In this document: positions 53,910 through 61,785 of the stretch, in pieces
How positions within the stretch are numbered: the first letter of the stretch is position 1
How the letters are laid out: the number at the start of each line of letters is the position of its first letter
Assembly (NCBI RefSeq): GCF_024757985.1
Contig: NZ_CP103289.1
Coordinates: 1,736,001-1,800,000, forward strand
DNA: 64,000 nt
Reading direction: 5' to 3'
From: Cellulomonas sp. NS3
Lineage (GTDB): Bacteria > Actinomycetota > Actinomycetes > Actinomycetales > Cellulomonadaceae
Translations under genes and position numbers: made by a program
Notes under the pieces: model-generated
Database searches by the model: none
What the model was told of the DNA's origin: nothing
What the model saw: only the letters and a program-made list of their open reading frames with translations

Positions 53910-54853
53910 GACCACCTCCGGAGCAGGTGCTTCTCGGCGAGGCCGAGCAGCGAGTCGGTGATCTTCCCGAGCACGGCGAGCAGGACGATCGCGAGCAGCA
54001 GCCGGTCGATCCGGCCGTTGTTGCCCGAGTCCATCAGCAGGAACCCGAGCCCCATCGACGACGCGATGAGCTCCGCGGCGACGAGGAAGAGCCAGGACTG
54101 CGCGAGCGCGAGGCGCAGCCCCGAGACCATCGACGGCAGCACCGCGGGCAGCTGGACCCGGCTGAAGAGCGACACCGCGCGCAGGCCGTACGCGCGACCG
54201 ACCTCGACGAGGTGCGGGTCGACGTGCCGCAGCGCGGCCGCGACGGTCGTGTAGACGGGGAAGAACGCCCCGATCGCGATGAGGGTGATCTTGGACTCCT
54301 CGCCGATCTTCATCCAGAGGATGAGCAGCGGGATCCAGGCGAGCGACGGCACGGCGCGGACGGCGCCGATCGTGGGCGCGAGCAGCGCGCTCGCGACGCG
54401 CGAGAGGCCGACGAGCGCGCCCACCAGGAGCCCGAGGCTGCCGCCGATCGCGAAGCCGAGCAGCACCCGCTGCGTCGAGATCGCGGTGTACTGCGCGAGC
54501 TGACCGCGCTCGGCGAGGTCGACCGCCGCCGTCCACACCGACGCCGGGGCCGGCAGCTGGTAGGCGGGCACGAGGCCGGTCGTCGTCACGGCGTGCCAGA
54601 CGCCGAGCAGCGTGAGCGGGAGCACGGCGCCCAGGGCGGCGCGGACCCAGGCCCGCGAGAGCGCGGGACGGCGGTGCGCGCGCGCCGGCGAGGCACCCGC
54701 GAGCGCGACGCCGGAGCCCGCGCCGACCGGTCCGGGCGCGTCCGGGCGGGACGTGCCCGCAGCAGGGGAGGACGGGAGCGGGTCGAGGCGCGCGCGGGGC
54801 CCGTCCTCGTCGTCGGTCACCGGTCCCGTCCCGAGGCTGCCGGGGATGGTCAT
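53906..54853 (-). CDS. Sulfonate/taurine/nitrate-type ABC permease
   Basis: This 315-residue protein has an unusually long (about 70 residues) disordered Pro/Ala-rich N-terminus before six transmembrane helices. The EAA loop is GRAYGLRAVSLFSRVQLPAVLPSMVSGLRLA, of the SsuC/TauC type. MGLGFLLMDS follows. AGGAGC precedes ATG 54853. Confidence 0.9.
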   Translation of the reverse strand: MTIPGSLGTGPVTDDEDGPRARLDPLPSSPAAGTSRPDAPGPVGAGSGVALAGASPARAHRRPALSRAWVRAALGAVLPLTLLGVWHAVTTTGLVPAYQLPAPASVWTAAVDLAERGQLAQYTAISTQRVLLGFAIGGSLGLLVGALVGLSRVASALLAPTIGAVRAVPSLAWIPLLILWMKIGEESKITLIAIGAFFPVYTTVAAALRHVDPHLVEVGRAYGLRAVSLFSRVQLPAVLPSMVSGLRLALAQSWLFLVAAELIASSMGLGFLLMDSGNNGRIDRLLLAIVLLAVLGKITDSLLGLAEKHLLRRWS

Positions 54854-54914
54854 GAGTGCTCCTGGTGGTGCGGGTGCGGGGTCGTGCACGGGTGCGGCCC
54901 GGGGGTCGCGAGGA

Positions 54915-54954
54915 GGGCCGTCCGCGCGCCGCTGCGGCGGCGCGGGGACGGCCC
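54915..54954 (-). other. Intercistronic hairpin after the binding-protein gene
   Basis: GGGCCGTCC and GGACGGCCC pair, extended by inner GC pairs, in the 107-bp gap between binding-protein stop and permease start. Such a structure can protect the upstream mRNA or partly terminate, giving more binding protein than permease. Confidence 0.5.
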
Positions 54955-54960
54955 CGACGG

Positions 54961-56010
54961 TCAGTCCGCGATCGTGCTCGGGTCGGCCTTCTCGGCGAAC
55001 GCCGGCTCGAGGAGCGCGTCGAGCGCGTCGTCGATGAGGTCCTGGCTCGCGACGTCGCCGGACTCGACGAAGATCGGGCCGACGACCTCGAGCACCTCAC
55101 GCTGCGCGTCGCCGGGGACCGGGTCGACCGCGAGGTTGGTGCGCTCGGTGATGACCGTCGTGGCGACGGCCGGGTCGATCGCGGCGACCTCGGCGAGGAT
55201 CGCGGCGACCTCCTCGGGGTTCTCCTCGGCCCACGCGCGCGCCTTCTCGTACGCGTCGACGACGACCTGCGCGAGGTCCGGGTTCTCGGTGAGGAACTCC
55301 TCGGTCGCGTTGAGGAAGCCGTAGGTGTTGAAGTCGATGTTGCGGTAGATGAGCTTCGAGCCGGCGGTCGCCTCGCTCGCGGCCATGAGCGGGTCGAGCC
55401 CGGACCACGCCTGGACGCTGCCGTTCTCGAGGGCGGCCTTGCCGTCGGCGTGCTGGAGGTTCTGCACCTCGACGTCGGCGAGCGGGACGCCGGCCTCCTC
55501 GAGCGACTGCAGCAGGAAGAAGTACGGGTCGGTGCCCTTGGTCGCGGCGACCGACTTGCCGGCGAGCTGCTTCACGTCGGTGATGTCCGAGCCCGCGGGC
55601 ACGACGATGGCCGCCCACTCGGGCTGGGAGTAGATGTCGATGACCTTGATCGGCGAGCCGTTCGCGCGGGCGAGCAGCGCCGCGGAGCCGGCGGTCGAGC
55701 CGACGTCGACGGCACCGGCGCGCAGCGCCTCGTTGGCCTTGTTCGAGCCGGCCGACTGGACCCAGGTGACGGTCACGTCGTCGCCGAGGGTCTCCTCGAT
55801 CCAGCCCTGCTCCTTGATGACGAGGCTCAGCGGGTTGTAGGTCGCGAAGTCGAGGGTGAGCTCGGTGTCGCTCCACCCGGCGTCGGCCGCGGGCGTGCCC
55901 GCGTCGTCGGGCTCGGCGGCGGCGCCCTCGCCCGCGACGCAGCCGCTCAGCACGCTCGTGGCCAGCACGGTGACGAGGGCGGCGGCGGGCAGTGCGGTAC
56001 GGATCTTCAT
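54961..56010 (-). CDS. Sulfonate/taurine-type ABC substrate-binding lipoprotein
   Basis: This 349-residue lipoprotein has lipobox TSVLSGCVAG (Cys about 24), then the NMT1/SsuA-like domain: LDFATYNPLSLVIKEQGWIEE, WVQSAGSNKANEALRAGAVDVGSTAG, KSVAATKGTDPYFFLLQSLEEAG and FLNATEEFLTENPDL. It should deliver an aliphatic sulfonate or related organosulfur compound to the importer. The ligand is inferred from family and operon. Confidence 0.9.
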   Translation of the reverse strand: MKIRTALPAAALVTVLATSVLSGCVAGEGAAAEPDDAGTPAADAGWSDTELTLDFATYNPLSLVIKEQGWIEETLGDDVTVTWVQSAGSNKANEALRAGAVDVGSTAGSAALLARANGSPIKVIDIYSQPEWAAIVVPAGSDITDVKQLAGKSVAATKGTDPYFFLLQSLEEAGVPLADVEVQNLQHADGKAALENGSVQAWSGLDPLMAASEATAGSKLIYRNIDFNTYGFLNATEEFLTENPDLAQVVVDAYEKARAWAEENPEEVAAILAEVAAIDPAVATTVITERTNLAVDPVPGDAQREVLEVVGPIFVESGDVASQDLIDDALDALLEPAFAEKADPSTIAD

Positions 56011-56065
56011 GGTCTCTCTCTCGGGTGGTGCGCCGCGGGGGACGGCGCCGGTGGGGGAGCGGGGG

Positions 56066-56920
56066 TCAGATGGAGTGGTGCAGGTCCGGGTCGCCGGGCG
56101 CGCGGTGGTGGGTCGGGACGCCGAGGCCCTCGAGCAGCTCGGCGCGCAGCTCTGCGAGCACGTGGTCGGCGCGGTCGCGCGGCCGCTCGCCGGGCACGGT
56201 GATGACCGAGCGGACGGAGCCGGTCCCGGCGTCCGCGGCGGCGAGGGTCGCGAGCAGCACGACCCGGTCGGCGAGGTAGAGGGCCTCCTCGACGTCGTGC
56301 GTCACGAGCAGCACGGTCGTCGGCTCGGCGGCGTGGACCTCGAGCAGGAGGTCCTGCATCTTGAGGCGGGTCAGGGCGTCCAGGGCGCCGAACGGCTCGT
56401 CGAGCAGGAGCACCCCGGGGTTGCGGGCGAGCGCCCGGGCGAGCGACGCGCGCTGCGCCATGCCGCCCGAGACCTGACGTGGCCGCAGCCCCGCGGAGGA
56501 CGCGAGCCCGACGAGGTCGAGCAGCTCGGCGACCCGGCGGGCGCCCGCCGCCCGCTCGGTGCCGCGCGGCAGCCCGAGCGCGACGTTCTGGCTGAGCGTG
56601 CGCCAGGGCAGCAGGCGCGGTTCCTGGAAGGCCACGGCGGTGCGGGTGTCGACGCCCGCGACGGGGCTGCCGTCGAGCAGGATCTGACCGGCGTCCGGCA
56701 CGTCGAGCCCGGCCACCTGGCGCAGGAGGGTCGACTTGCCGCAGCCCGAGGGGCCGATGATGGCGACGATCTCCCCGGCGGCGAGCTCGAGGTCCACGGC
56801 GTGCAGCACGACGCGCGGGCCGGTCGCGGTGGGGAAGGTGCGGCTCACGCCGCGCAGCGCGACGGGGTGGGCGCCCGCGGCGCGGGGCGCGCGGCTCGCG
56901 AGGGAGGCGGTGAGGGCCAT
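56066..56920 (-). CDS. Sulfonate/taurine-type ABC ATPase
   Basis: This 284-residue ATPase has Walker A GPSGCGKST, signature VSGGMAQRASLARAL, Walker B VLLLDEPFGALD and LVTHDVEEALYLADR, of the SsuB/TauB class. It is the first structural gene of the operon. ATG 56920 was chosen at MALTASLASR. A 140-nt gap separates it from the cysteine-rich leader ORF. A long frame upstream is not believed to be translated as one protein. Confidence 0.92.
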   Translation of the reverse strand: MALTASLASRAPRAAGAHPVALRGVSRTFPTATGPRVVLHAVDLELAAGEIVAIIGPSGCGKSTLLRQVAGLDVPDAGQILLDGSPVAGVDTRTAVAFQEPRLLPWRTLSQNVALGLPRGTERAAGARRVAELLDLVGLASSAGLRPRQVSGGMAQRASLARALARNPGVLLLDEPFGALDALTRLKMQDLLLEVHAAEPTTVLLVTHDVEEALYLADRVVLLATLAAADAGTGSVRSVITVPGERPRDRADHVLAELRAELLEGLGVPTHHRAPGDPDLHHSI

Positions 56921-57060
56921 GACCGTCCTGGGGGAGTCGGGCACGGGCTCCGGGACGGGTGGGGCGCCGGCCGGGTGCACGCGTGCTGGGGAGCTGCGGG
57001 CTGTGGTGCACCGGCGGGCGCGCCGGTCGGGGACCGGGAGGGTCTGGGCGGGCGGACCCG

Positions 57061-57153
57061 TCAGGCGCGGCTGCGGTGCGGCTGCGGACAACAGCACGCG
57101 CGACAGCTCGTCGCGGCGACGTGCGACGGGACGGGCATGGTGCGCTGCGCCAC
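57061..57153 (-). CDS. Cysteine-rich leader peptide of the sulfonate/MetY operon
   Basis: This 30-codon ORF (from GTG 57153; 25 codons if ATG 57138 is used) ends with TSCRACCCPQPHRSRA. It has four Cys codons in a span of six, three of them TGT, a rare codon in this genome. GAGAGGCAGG lies upstream of the GTG. Short polycysteine ORFs before sulfur operons act as cysteine-responsive attenuators in mycobacteria. When Cys-tRNA is low, ribosomes stall at the Cys run and expose downstream genes. The promoter is at 57224-57253. Confidence 0.62.
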   Translation of the reverse strand: MAQRTMPVPSHVAATSCRACCCPQPHRSRA

Positions 57154-57175
57154 GAGCCTGCCTCTCGTCGTCGTC

Positions 57176-57199
57176 GGGTGTCCACATGTTGGGACACCC
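57176..57199. promoter_or_regulatory. Inverted repeat in sulfur-operon leader
   Basis: GGGTGTCC and GGACACCC flank ACATGTTG. It is a perfect 8-bp arm palindrome, either an operator or an RNA hairpin just before the leader ORF. Confidence 0.5.
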
Positions 57200-57216
57200 T
57201 TCCCACACAGTGGGAA
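57200..57216. promoter_or_regulatory. Inverted repeat at the predicted transcription start
   Basis: TTCCCAC-ACA-GTGGGAA is a perfect 7-bp arm palindrome that begins at about +1/+2 of the predicted transcript, suited to a repressor operator or a 5'-end hairpin. Confidence 0.5.
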
Positions 57217-57223
57217 CGGCCCG

Positions 57224-57253
57224 ACAGTAGCGCCCCTTCGCCCCCGCGGCCAA
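57224..57253 (-). promoter_or_regulatory. Promoter of the sulfonate/MetY operon
   Basis: On the minus strand TTGGCC (57248-57253), 18-bp spacer, TACTGT (57224-57229). It puts transcription start near 57217. Confidence 0.5.
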
Positions 57254-57334
57254 CCCGGTCCACGCGGGCCGCTGCCGACATCACCCGCTCGGGTGGCGTC
57301 GCGAGGGGTGCGTCCGGAGGGCAGCACCGATCGG

Positions 57335-57355
57335 CCGTGACGGTCTCCGTCACGG
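57335..57355. terminator. Palindrome downstream of the LLM gene
   Basis: CCGTGACGG-TCT-CCGTCACGG is a perfect 9-bp hairpin 90 nt beyond the LLM oxidoreductase stop and upstream of the sulfur operon promoter. It may be a terminator without T tract or a regulator site. Apart from the leader ORF, palindromes and promoter, 56921-57444 holds no other gene that I can see. Confidence 0.45.
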
Positions 57356-57444
57356 CGCAGGGGTCCCCGGGCGGCGTGGTCGGCGGCCCGGGCCGCAGCC
57401 CGGCACACGCACGCGGCTCGCACGCCCGACCGCGTGCGCGCAGG

Positions 57445-58473
57445 TCAGGCGAGCAGCGCCGCGATCTCCGCGAGCGCGCGCGGGTCCGCCTGCACGAGCA
57501 GAGTCGTGATCGCGGTGCTCCGCCACGACGGCAGCCGGTCCCGGATCTCCTCCGCCGGCCCGACGAGCGCGACGTCCTGCACGAGCTCGAGCGGCACGGC
57601 CGCCGTCGCCCGCGCGCGGTCGCCGGCGAGGAAGTGCGCCTGGATCTCGTCGCACGCCTCCGCGTACCCGAGCCGGTCGAGCACGTCACGGTGGAAGTTC
57701 GCGCCCTTGGCGCCCATCCCGCCCGCGTAGAGCGCGATGAACGGCCGGACCCGGTCGGCCGCGCGCTCGACGTCGTCGTCCAGCACGACGGGCACCGTCG
57801 CGGTCACCTCGAACTCCTCGGCGGGACGCGACCCCGCCCTGCGCCGCGCGAAGCCGTCCGCGAGCAGCTCGCGGTAGGTCGCGTCCATGCGCGGGGAGTA
57901 GAACAGCGGCAGCCAGCCGTCCGCGATCTCGGCGGAGAGGGCGACGTTCTTCGGCCCCTCGGCGGCGAGGTGGACCGGCAGGTCGGCGCGCAGCGGGTGC
58001 ACCGTGGAGCGCAGGGCCTTGCCGAGGCCCGCGCCGCCCTGGAGCGGCAGCTGGTAGAACGCGCCGTCGTAGGTCACCGGCGCCTCGCGGGCGAGCACCT
58101 GGCGGACGACCTCGACGTACTCGCGGGTGCGGGCGAGCGGGCGGGGGTAGGGCTGGCCGTACCAGCCCTCGACGACCTGGGGCCCGGACGCCCCGAGGCC
58201 GAGCGTGAACCGCCCACCGGACAGGTGGTCGAGCGTGAGGGCCGCCATCGCGGCCGCGGTCGGGGTGCGCGCCGAGATCTGCGCGATCGCGGTGCCGAGC
58301 CGGATGCGCGAGGTCCGGGCCCCCCACCAGGCGAGCGGGGTCAGGGCGTCCGACCCGTACGCCTCTGCCGTCCAGACCGAGTCGAACCCGAGCTGCTCGG
58401 CTGCGAGCACCGCCTCCTGCGCGCCCGGGGGCGGACCCGCCGACCAGTAGCCCGTGTGGTAACCCAGTCGCAT
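57445..58473 (-). CDS. LLM-class (F420-type) flavin oxidoreductase
   Basis: This 342-residue TIM-barrel protein of the bacterial luciferase-like family has RLGYHTGYW, LGFDSVWTAEAYGSDALTPLAWW, RIRLGTAIAQISARTPTAAAMAA and LDHLSGGRFTLGLGASGPQVVEGWYG, typical of F420-dependent LLM proteins. The substrate is unknown. Because some FMN-dependent relatives are sulfonate monooxygenases and it lies between two sulfur operons, desulfonation is a possible role. AGGGA precedes ATG 58473. It may be the third gene of the cysK-cysE unit (107-bp gap). Confidence 0.85.
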   Translation of the reverse strand: MRLGYHTGYWSAGPPPGAQEAVLAAEQLGFDSVWTAEAYGSDALTPLAWWGARTSRIRLGTAIAQISARTPTAAAMAALTLDHLSGGRFTLGLGASGPQVVEGWYGQPYPRPLARTREYVEVVRQVLAREAPVTYDGAFYQLPLQGGAGLGKALRSTVHPLRADLPVHLAAEGPKNVALSAEIADGWLPLFYSPRMDATYRELLADGFARRRAGSRPAEEFEVTATVPVVLDDDVERAADRVRPFIALYAGGMGAKGANFHRDVLDRLGYAEACDEIQAHFLAGDRARATAAVPLELVQDVALVGPAEEIRDRLPSWRSTAITTLLVQADPRALAEIAALLA

Positions 58474-58580
58474 CGCGTCCCTCGTCCCTGCCTCGTGCGG
58501 GCGCCTCGTCGCGCCCGGGGAGGAGTCTGTCAGGTCGCGACCGGCCAAATCAGGTGCCGGTCAGGTGCGCCACGACGCCG

Positions 58581-59165
58581 TCAGATGTAGATCGCCGGGT
58601 CGTCCACGATCTCCTCGGTCGTCCACGCCGCGGGCCGGCGACGCACCTCGGCCGGGACGCCGACGGCGACCGAGCCCGCCGGCACGTCCTTGACCACGAC
58701 CGCGTTCGCGCCGATCTGCGCGCCGTCGCCGATCCAGACCGGGCCCAGGATCTTGGCGCCGGCGCCCACCACGACCTCGTTGCCGAGCGTCGGGTGCCGC
58801 TTGCCGACGCGCATCGTGCGGCCCCCGAGCGTCGCGCCGTGGAAGAGGACGACGTCGTCGCCCACGACCGCCGTCTCGCCGATCACGACACCCATGCCGT
58901 GGTCGATGAACAGCCGGCGCCCGAGCCGCGCGCCGGGGTGGATCTCGATGCCCGTGGCCGCCCGCGTCGCCTGCGAGAGCAGGCGCGCGGGCAGCCTCAG
59001 GCCGGGCTCGCGCCACATGCGGTGGAACAGCCGGTACGCCCACACCGCGTGCACCCCCGGGTAGCCGAGGGCGACCTCGGCGAGCGAGCGGGCCGCGGGG
59101 TCACGGCGCCGCGCGACGTCGAGGTCCTCGCGCAGGACACGGAGGAAGCGGGTGAGCGAGGGCAC
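58581..59165 (-). CDS. cysE: Serine O-acetyltransferase
   Basis: This 194-residue enzyme makes O-acetylserine from serine and acetyl-CoA, the substrate of CysK. The N-terminal helices include [19 protein letters not shown], then HRMWREPG, and the left-handed beta-helix carries [38 protein letters not shown] and [17 protein letters not shown]. It is the short form with a reduced N-terminal domain. GTG 59165 lies 2 bp after the cysK stop. Confidence 0.95.
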   Translation of the reverse strand: MPSLTRFLRVLREDLDVARRRDPAARSLAEVALGYPGVHAVWAYRLFHRMWREPGLRLPARLLSQATRAATGIEIHPGARLGRRLFIDHGMGVVIGETAVVGDDVVLFHGATLGGRTMRVGKRHPTLGNEVVVGAGAKILGPVWIGDGAQIGANAVVVKDVPAGSVAVGVPAEVRRRPAAWTTEEIVDDPAIYI

Positions 59166-59167
59166 GG

Positions 59168-60103
59168 TCAGTCCAGCAGGTCGGCGTAGAGGATCGACGT
59201 CAGGTAGCGCTCGCCGAACGACGGGATGATCGTCACGATCAGCTTGCCGGCGTTCTCGGGGCGCTTGGCGACCTGGACGGCGGCGTAGAGCGCCGCGCCG
59301 GAGGAGATGCCGACGAGGAGCCCCTCCTCCTTCGCCGCGCGGCGCGCCCACTGGACGGCCGTCTCGGCGTTGACGTCGAACACCTCGTCGTAGACCGACG
59401 TGTCGAGGATCTCGGGGACGAAGTTCGCGCCGATGCCCTGGATCTTGTGCGGCCCCGGCTGGCCGCCGTTGAGGATCGGCGACTCCTCCGGCTCGACCGC
59501 GATGATCTGGATGTCGGGGTTGCGCTCCTTGAGCACCTGGCCGACGCCCGTGATGGTCCCGCCCGTGCCGATCCCGGCGACGAAGATGTCGACCTTGCCG
59601 TCGGTGTCGGCCCAGATCTCCTCGGCGGTCGTCGCGCGGTGGATCGCCGGGTTGGCGGCGTTCGCGAACTGGCGGGCGAGCACGGCGCCCGGACGCTCCG
59701 CGGCGATCTCGTTCGCGCGGTTGACCGCGCCCTTCATGCCCTCGGAGCCGGGCGTCAGGATGAGCTCGGCGCCGTACGCCCGCAGCAGCGCCCGGCGCTC
59801 CTTCGACATGGTCTCGGGCATCGTCAGGACGACCTTGTACCCGCGAGCCGCGCCGACGAACGCGAGCGCGATGCCGGTGTTGCCGCTGGTCGCCTCGACG
59901 ATCGTGCCGCCCGCGGGCAGCTCGCCCGACGCCTCGGCGGCGTCGATGATCGCGACGCCGATGCGGTCCTTGACCGAGCTCGCCGGGTTGTAGAACTCGA
60001 GCTTGCCGACCACCGTGGCACCGGCGCCCTCGGTCAGCTTGTTGATGCGGACCAGGGGGGTGTTGCCGATGAGCTGCGTCGCGTCGTCGTAGATGCGGGC
60101 CAT
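59168..60103 (-). CDS. cysK: Cysteine synthase (O-acetylserine sulfhydrylase)
   Basis: This 311-residue PLP enzyme makes cysteine from O-acetylserine and sulfide. [15 protein letters not shown] lysine K45 in [41 protein letters not shown] and [14 protein letters not shown] are the classical motifs. It is transcribed from the promoter at 60492-60520 through a 250-nt leader with a Cys-rich ORF, and is followed by cysE after 2 bp. Confidence 0.96.
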   Translation of the reverse strand: MARIYDDATQLIGNTPLVRINKLTEGAGATVVGKLEFYNPASSVKDRIGVAIIDAAEASGELPAGGTIVEATSGNTGIALAFVGAARGYKVVLTMPETMSKERRALLRAYGAELILTPGSEGMKGAVNRANEIAAERPGAVLARQFANAANPAIHRATTAEEIWADTDGKVDIFVAGIGTGGTITGVGQVLKERNPDIQIIAVEPEESPILNGGQPGPHKIQGIGANFVPEILDTSVYDEVFDVNAETAVQWARRAAKEEGLLVGISSGAALYAAVQVAKRPENAGKLIVTIIPSFGERYLTSILYADLLD

Positions 60104-60321
60104 GTCGTCCTCGTCTGTGCGGGGCCACGGGGGGCGTGGCGGGGTGGGGGAGGTGAGCCGGGGGACCGGGAGGGCTCCGGGGTCGCGCGCCGGGGGGTGG
60201 GCTCGTCGTCCGGCCGGGCGGCAGGGCGCAGGGCACGCTGCCGGGGAACCGCCGAGCGCCGGGAACAACCGGGGCGGCGCGTGGGGCGAGCGCTGGCGCG
60301 GGGGGATGTGCCCGTGCGGGC

Positions 60322-60345
60322 CTCCCGCTGCCGGGGCAGCGGGAG
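60322..60345 (-). other. Hairpin just after the cysK leader ORF
   Basis: CTCCCGCTGCC and GGCAGCGGGAG pair perfectly with almost no loop, 12 nt downstream of the leader ORF stop codon. A ribosome at the stop would melt it, so it could be the attenuator switch. Confidence 0.5.
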
Positions 60346-60356
60346 CGGCCAGCGCT

Positions 60357-60455
60357 CTAGTGACAGCGACAGCAGGCGGCGGCGACCCGGTCGAGCCGGG
60401 CGCACGAGGCCTCGCACGGGACCAGGGCGGTGACGGACGCGCGGCGGAGCAGCAC
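60357..60455 (-). CDS. Cysteine-rich leader peptide of cysK-cysE
   Basis: This 32-codon ORF starts at GTG 60455 after a strong GGAGGAGAGG and ends with [20 protein letters not shown], five Cys in the last 19 residues. The C-terminal CCRC run includes two rare TGT codons. It fits the actinobacterial Cys-rich leader peptides that sense cysteine by ribosome stalling. It lies 30 nt after the predicted transcription start and 253 nt before cysK. Confidence 0.72.
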   Translation of the reverse strand: MLLRRASVTALVPCEASCARLDRVAAACCRCH

Positions 60456-60491
60456 GGTCACCTCTCCTCCCGGTCGGTCATGGACGCGCTG

Positions 60492-60520
60492 ACGCTATCG
60501 ACAACGTCCCCGCGGTGCAA
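60492..60520 (-). promoter_or_regulatory. Promoter of cysK-cysE
   Basis: On the minus strand TTGCAC (60515-60520), 17-bp spacer, TAGCGT (60492-60497). The local sequence is less GC-rich than its surroundings. Confidence 0.6.
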
Positions 60521-60591
60521 AGCATGCCCGAGGCGCGGGACATCACCCGCGACGGTGCCGCGACACAGACGCACGACTCGCGGCGCACGGC

Positions 60592-60654
60592 GCACGACGC
60601 ACGACGCACGACGCACGACGCACGACGCACGACGCACGACGCACGACGCACGAC
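60592..60654. repeat. Nine perfect 7-bp tandem repeats
   Basis: GCACGAC is repeated nine times without error, with degenerate copies back to about 60571. It lies between the cysK promoter and the terminator of the beta-helix gene. It gives open frames in several registers, none believed coding. Confidence 0.95.
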
Positions 60655-60686
60655 GAGCGGTGCACGGGAGACCCGTGCACCGCTCG
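60654..60686 (-). terminator. Terminator of the beta-helix protein gene
   Basis: CGAGCGGTGCACGGG-AGA-CCCGTGCACCGCTCG is a perfect 15-bp stem 40 nt downstream of the stop. Its left arm abuts the heptamer array. Confidence 0.8.
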
Positions 60687-60726
60687 CCGTGCGTGCCCCC
60701 TCAGCGAGAGGCCGTGCCGTCCTGCG

Positions 60727-61689
60727 TCAGCCGCGGGAGATCTTCACCGCCGCGCCGTCCGTGAAGTAGTTGTCGACGTTCCCGATCGTGTTCGTGCTCG
60801 GGGCGATGATCGCGCAGCGCGTGTGCCGCGTGTCGAGCCGGAAGACGTTGTTCGTGACGGCGAGACCCACGATGGCCGGGCGGCTGCCGTACGCCACGTT
60901 GACGGTGCACCCACCGCCGCCGATCCGGTTGTCGCGGATGGTCACGTCGGACACCGCGGCGCGGTCCTGCGTCGTCTGGACGGCGGAGGAGTACGCACCC
61001 TCGATGTTGTTGCGCACGATCCGGATGTTCGAGCCGCCCTGGATCTGCACGCTGTCGGCGTGGCTCGGGCCGCCCTTCTGGTTCGGGTCCTGCGCGTAGA
61101 ACAGGTTGGCGTGGAGCCACGAGCTCTCGACGAGCACGTTCGAGCCGGTGATGTGGACCGAGTCGATGACGTTGGCGATCTCGGTGCGGCGGACCGTGAA
61201 GTTGTGGCCGATGATCCCGTTGATCCACGGCGAGGCCTCGGTCGCGACCAGCTCGCTGTCCTCGACCGTGAAGGGGTGCGCCCCGAGATCGTTGGTGATG
61301 AGGCCGAAGCTGCCGGTGATCGGGCGGCCGCGGACGATCGAGCGCTTGATCGTGACGTTCGGCGCCTTGACCTTGATGAACCCGCGGACGTCGACCGCGT
61401 CGACGACGGCGCCCGGCGTGGTGACGACCAGGTCACCGGTGACGACCTTGAGGACCGTGCCGGCCGGCACGCCCGTCGTGTCGGGACCGGCGTTGCTGAG
61501 GACCGGGATGTCGAGCGCGGTCGGCGCGACGCCGACGGCCGACGCGGGGACGGTCGCGGCGAGCGTCGCGGCGACGCTCAGGCCGGCGACGAGGGCGAGC
61601 GAGCGGGCCCGGCGGCGGGACGTGCGGCGGTCGTCACGACCGGCCGTGGCGTCGATGGGCGCGCGGAAGCTACGGACTGCATTGAGCAC
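60727..61689 (-). CDS. Secreted right-handed beta-helix protein
   Basis: This 320-residue exported protein has a basic n-region (RRTSRRRARS), a hydrophobic core LALVAGLSVAATLAATV and an AlaXAla-type site near residue 50. The mature part shows parallel beta-helix turns: FIKVKAPNVTIKRSIVRG, FTVEDSELVATE, FTVRRTEIANVIDSVHITGSNV, NIRIVRNNIEGAYSSAVQ and VTIRDNRIGGGGCTVN. This is the pectate lyase/parallel beta-helix repeat type that binds or cleaves polysaccharides. Catalytic residues are not certain. GTG 61689 follows GGAGAA and the riboswitch candidate directly. The longer in-frame extension covers the RNA element and is rejected. Confidence 0.82.
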   Translation of the reverse strand: MLNAVRSFRAPIDATAGRDDRRTSRRRARSLALVAGLSVAATLAATVPASAVGVAPTALDIPVLSNAGPDTTGVPAGTVLKVVTGDLVVTTPGAVVDAVDVRGFIKVKAPNVTIKRSIVRGRPITGSFGLITNDLGAHPFTVEDSELVATEASPWINGIIGHNFTVRRTEIANVIDSVHITGSNVLVESSWLHANLFYAQDPNQKGGPSHADSVQIQGGSNIRIVRNNIEGAYSSAVQTTQDRAAVSDVTIRDNRIGGGGCTVNVAYGSRPAIVGLAVTNNVFRLDTRHTRCAIIAPSTNTIGNVDNYFTDGAAVKISRG

Positions 61690-61699
61690 TGGATTCTCC

Positions 61700-61778
61700 G
61701 TCGTTCGGCAGCCTGGCGAACCTCGTGGGTCCCATGGCTTTGCGTCACTGCCTCGCGGCAGCTTTGCCTTTTCGTGGA
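61700..61778 (-). promoter_or_regulatory. Cyclic di-GMP-I (GEMM) riboswitch candidate
   Basis: Reading the minus strand: CACGAAAAGGCAAAG, a CTGCC-GCGA-GGCAG hairpin with GNRA loop, the conserved GACGCAAAGCC (61736-61746), then ATGGGACCCACGAGGTTCG and CAGGCTGCCGAAC. Order and bases follow the GEMM-I consensus (GGCAAACC..., GNRA-capped stem, GGGACGCAAAGCC, GGGxC, GGTAGC-like tail). It ends about one base before the Shine-Dalgarno GGAGAA of the beta-helix gene, suggesting translational control by c-di-GMP. Confidence 0.75.
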
Positions 61779-61785
61779 CAGGAGG

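Noticed and set aside
55097-55876. Second minus-strand ORF inside the sulfonate binding-protein gene
   Set aside because: It is a frame shadow. The 54961-56010 frame has lipobox and binding-protein motifs.
60571-60654. CRISPR array
   Set aside because: Repeats are 7 bp, directly adjacent and without spacers. No cas genes are present.
60515-60769. ORFs over the heptamer repeat (ARRTTHD repeats)
   Set aside because: They arise because a 7-bp repeat without stops is open in several frames. There is no codon bias or start signal.
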